A stretch of 37,800 nt of DNA from Alphaproteobacteria bacterium. GTDB taxonomy: Bacteria > Pseudomonadota > Alphaproteobacteria > Acetobacterales > Acetobacteraceae. The DNA is taken from contig JAPLOH010000086.1 in the NCBI GenBank assembly GCA_026400845.1, positions 1-37,800 on the forward strand. The letters are read 5' to 3'. Both the position numbers and the translations under genes were made by a program. The notes beneath the pieces were generated by a model that was given only the letters and a program-made list of their open reading frames with translations, ran no database searches and was not told the origin of the DNA. Positions 35,476-37,800 of the stretch are shown here, piece by piece; the first letter of the stretch is position 1; each line of letters opens with the position of its first letter.

Positions 35476-35507
35476 GAAGGGCGGCGATGCGTTGATCGCC
35501 GCCCTTC
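35476..35507 (-). terminator. Rho-independent terminator of rpoC
   Basis: GAAGGGCGGCGAT (35476-35488) and ATCGCCGCCCTTC (35495-35507) form a perfect 13-bp stem with a six-base loop, 22 nt after the rpoC stop. On the minus strand it is followed by TTGTTTTGGG. It separates the rpoBC transcript from the str promoter about 30 nt further on. Confidence 0.85.
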
Positions 35508-35529
35508 CTGCCCCAGGGGGGCTTGACCG

Positions 35530-37800
<2,271 letters not shown>

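Noticed and set aside
35163-35495. Small plus-strand gene in the rpsL-rpoC gap
   Set aside because: It overlaps the str promoter, the leader hairpin and the rpoC terminator and has no recognisable protein features.

Overview
This window looks like the chromosome of an alphaproteobacterium, most likely a member of the Acetobacteraceae (Rhodospirillales side). The evidence is the high GC content, the gene order rplQ / rarA / RluC-type synthase / ATP12, a MipZ division-site ATPase, and the style of the ribosomal protein sequences. Species cannot be decided from the window. Almost everything is on the minus strand; the exceptions are tlyA, one secreted-repeat protein and one transposase fragment.

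Positions 1-3115 are accessory DNA. They hold a small unrecognised protein and a DUF4062 plus tandem-repeat protein whose frame is broken by a 26-bp deletion inside one of nine 129-bp repeats. The pair is flanked by inverted copies of an A/T-rich ~50-bp intergenic element. Positions 3113-4765 hold divergent mipZ and tlyA. Positions 4759-7390 (minus) form a coupled trio: a GatC/AtzG-like 66-aa protein, an amidase-signature enzyme and an asparaginase-family enzyme, each joined to the next by a 4-nt overlap. Positions 7463-14129 (minus) hold an MFS transporter, the ATP synthase chaperone ATP12, an AsmA-family protein, an RluA/RluC-type pseudouridine synthase and rarA.

Positions 14162-18671 are a second accessory zone between rarA and rplQ. 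It contains a small hypothetical gene, broken IS110 and IS5 transposase ends, a 935-aa glycine/threonine/serine-rich repeat protein that looks like a type I-secreted beta-helix/RTX-like protein, then a frameshifted IS256 transposase fragment and a possible second IS110-like fragment.

Positions 18672-37800 are the translation and transcription locus, read right to left: end of rpoC with a strong terminator, then str (rpsL, rpsG, tuf), S10, spc and alpha (rpsM, rpsK, rpoA, rplQ) in the standard order, with adk after secY. fusA is missing from its usual place between rpsG and tuf. Two sigma70-type promoters, one before rpsL and one before rpsM, carry the same 11-bp GC-rich sequence two bases after the -10 box, which suggests common growth-rate control. 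Both leaders contain a hairpin followed by a short T run.

The best candidates for a second look are the amidase/asparaginase/AtzG-like trio with its altered asparaginase motif, the secreted repeat protein in its bed of IS remnants, the broken DUF4062-repeat gene, and the paired ribosomal promoters and leaders. No complete unknown multi-gene system could be demonstrated.
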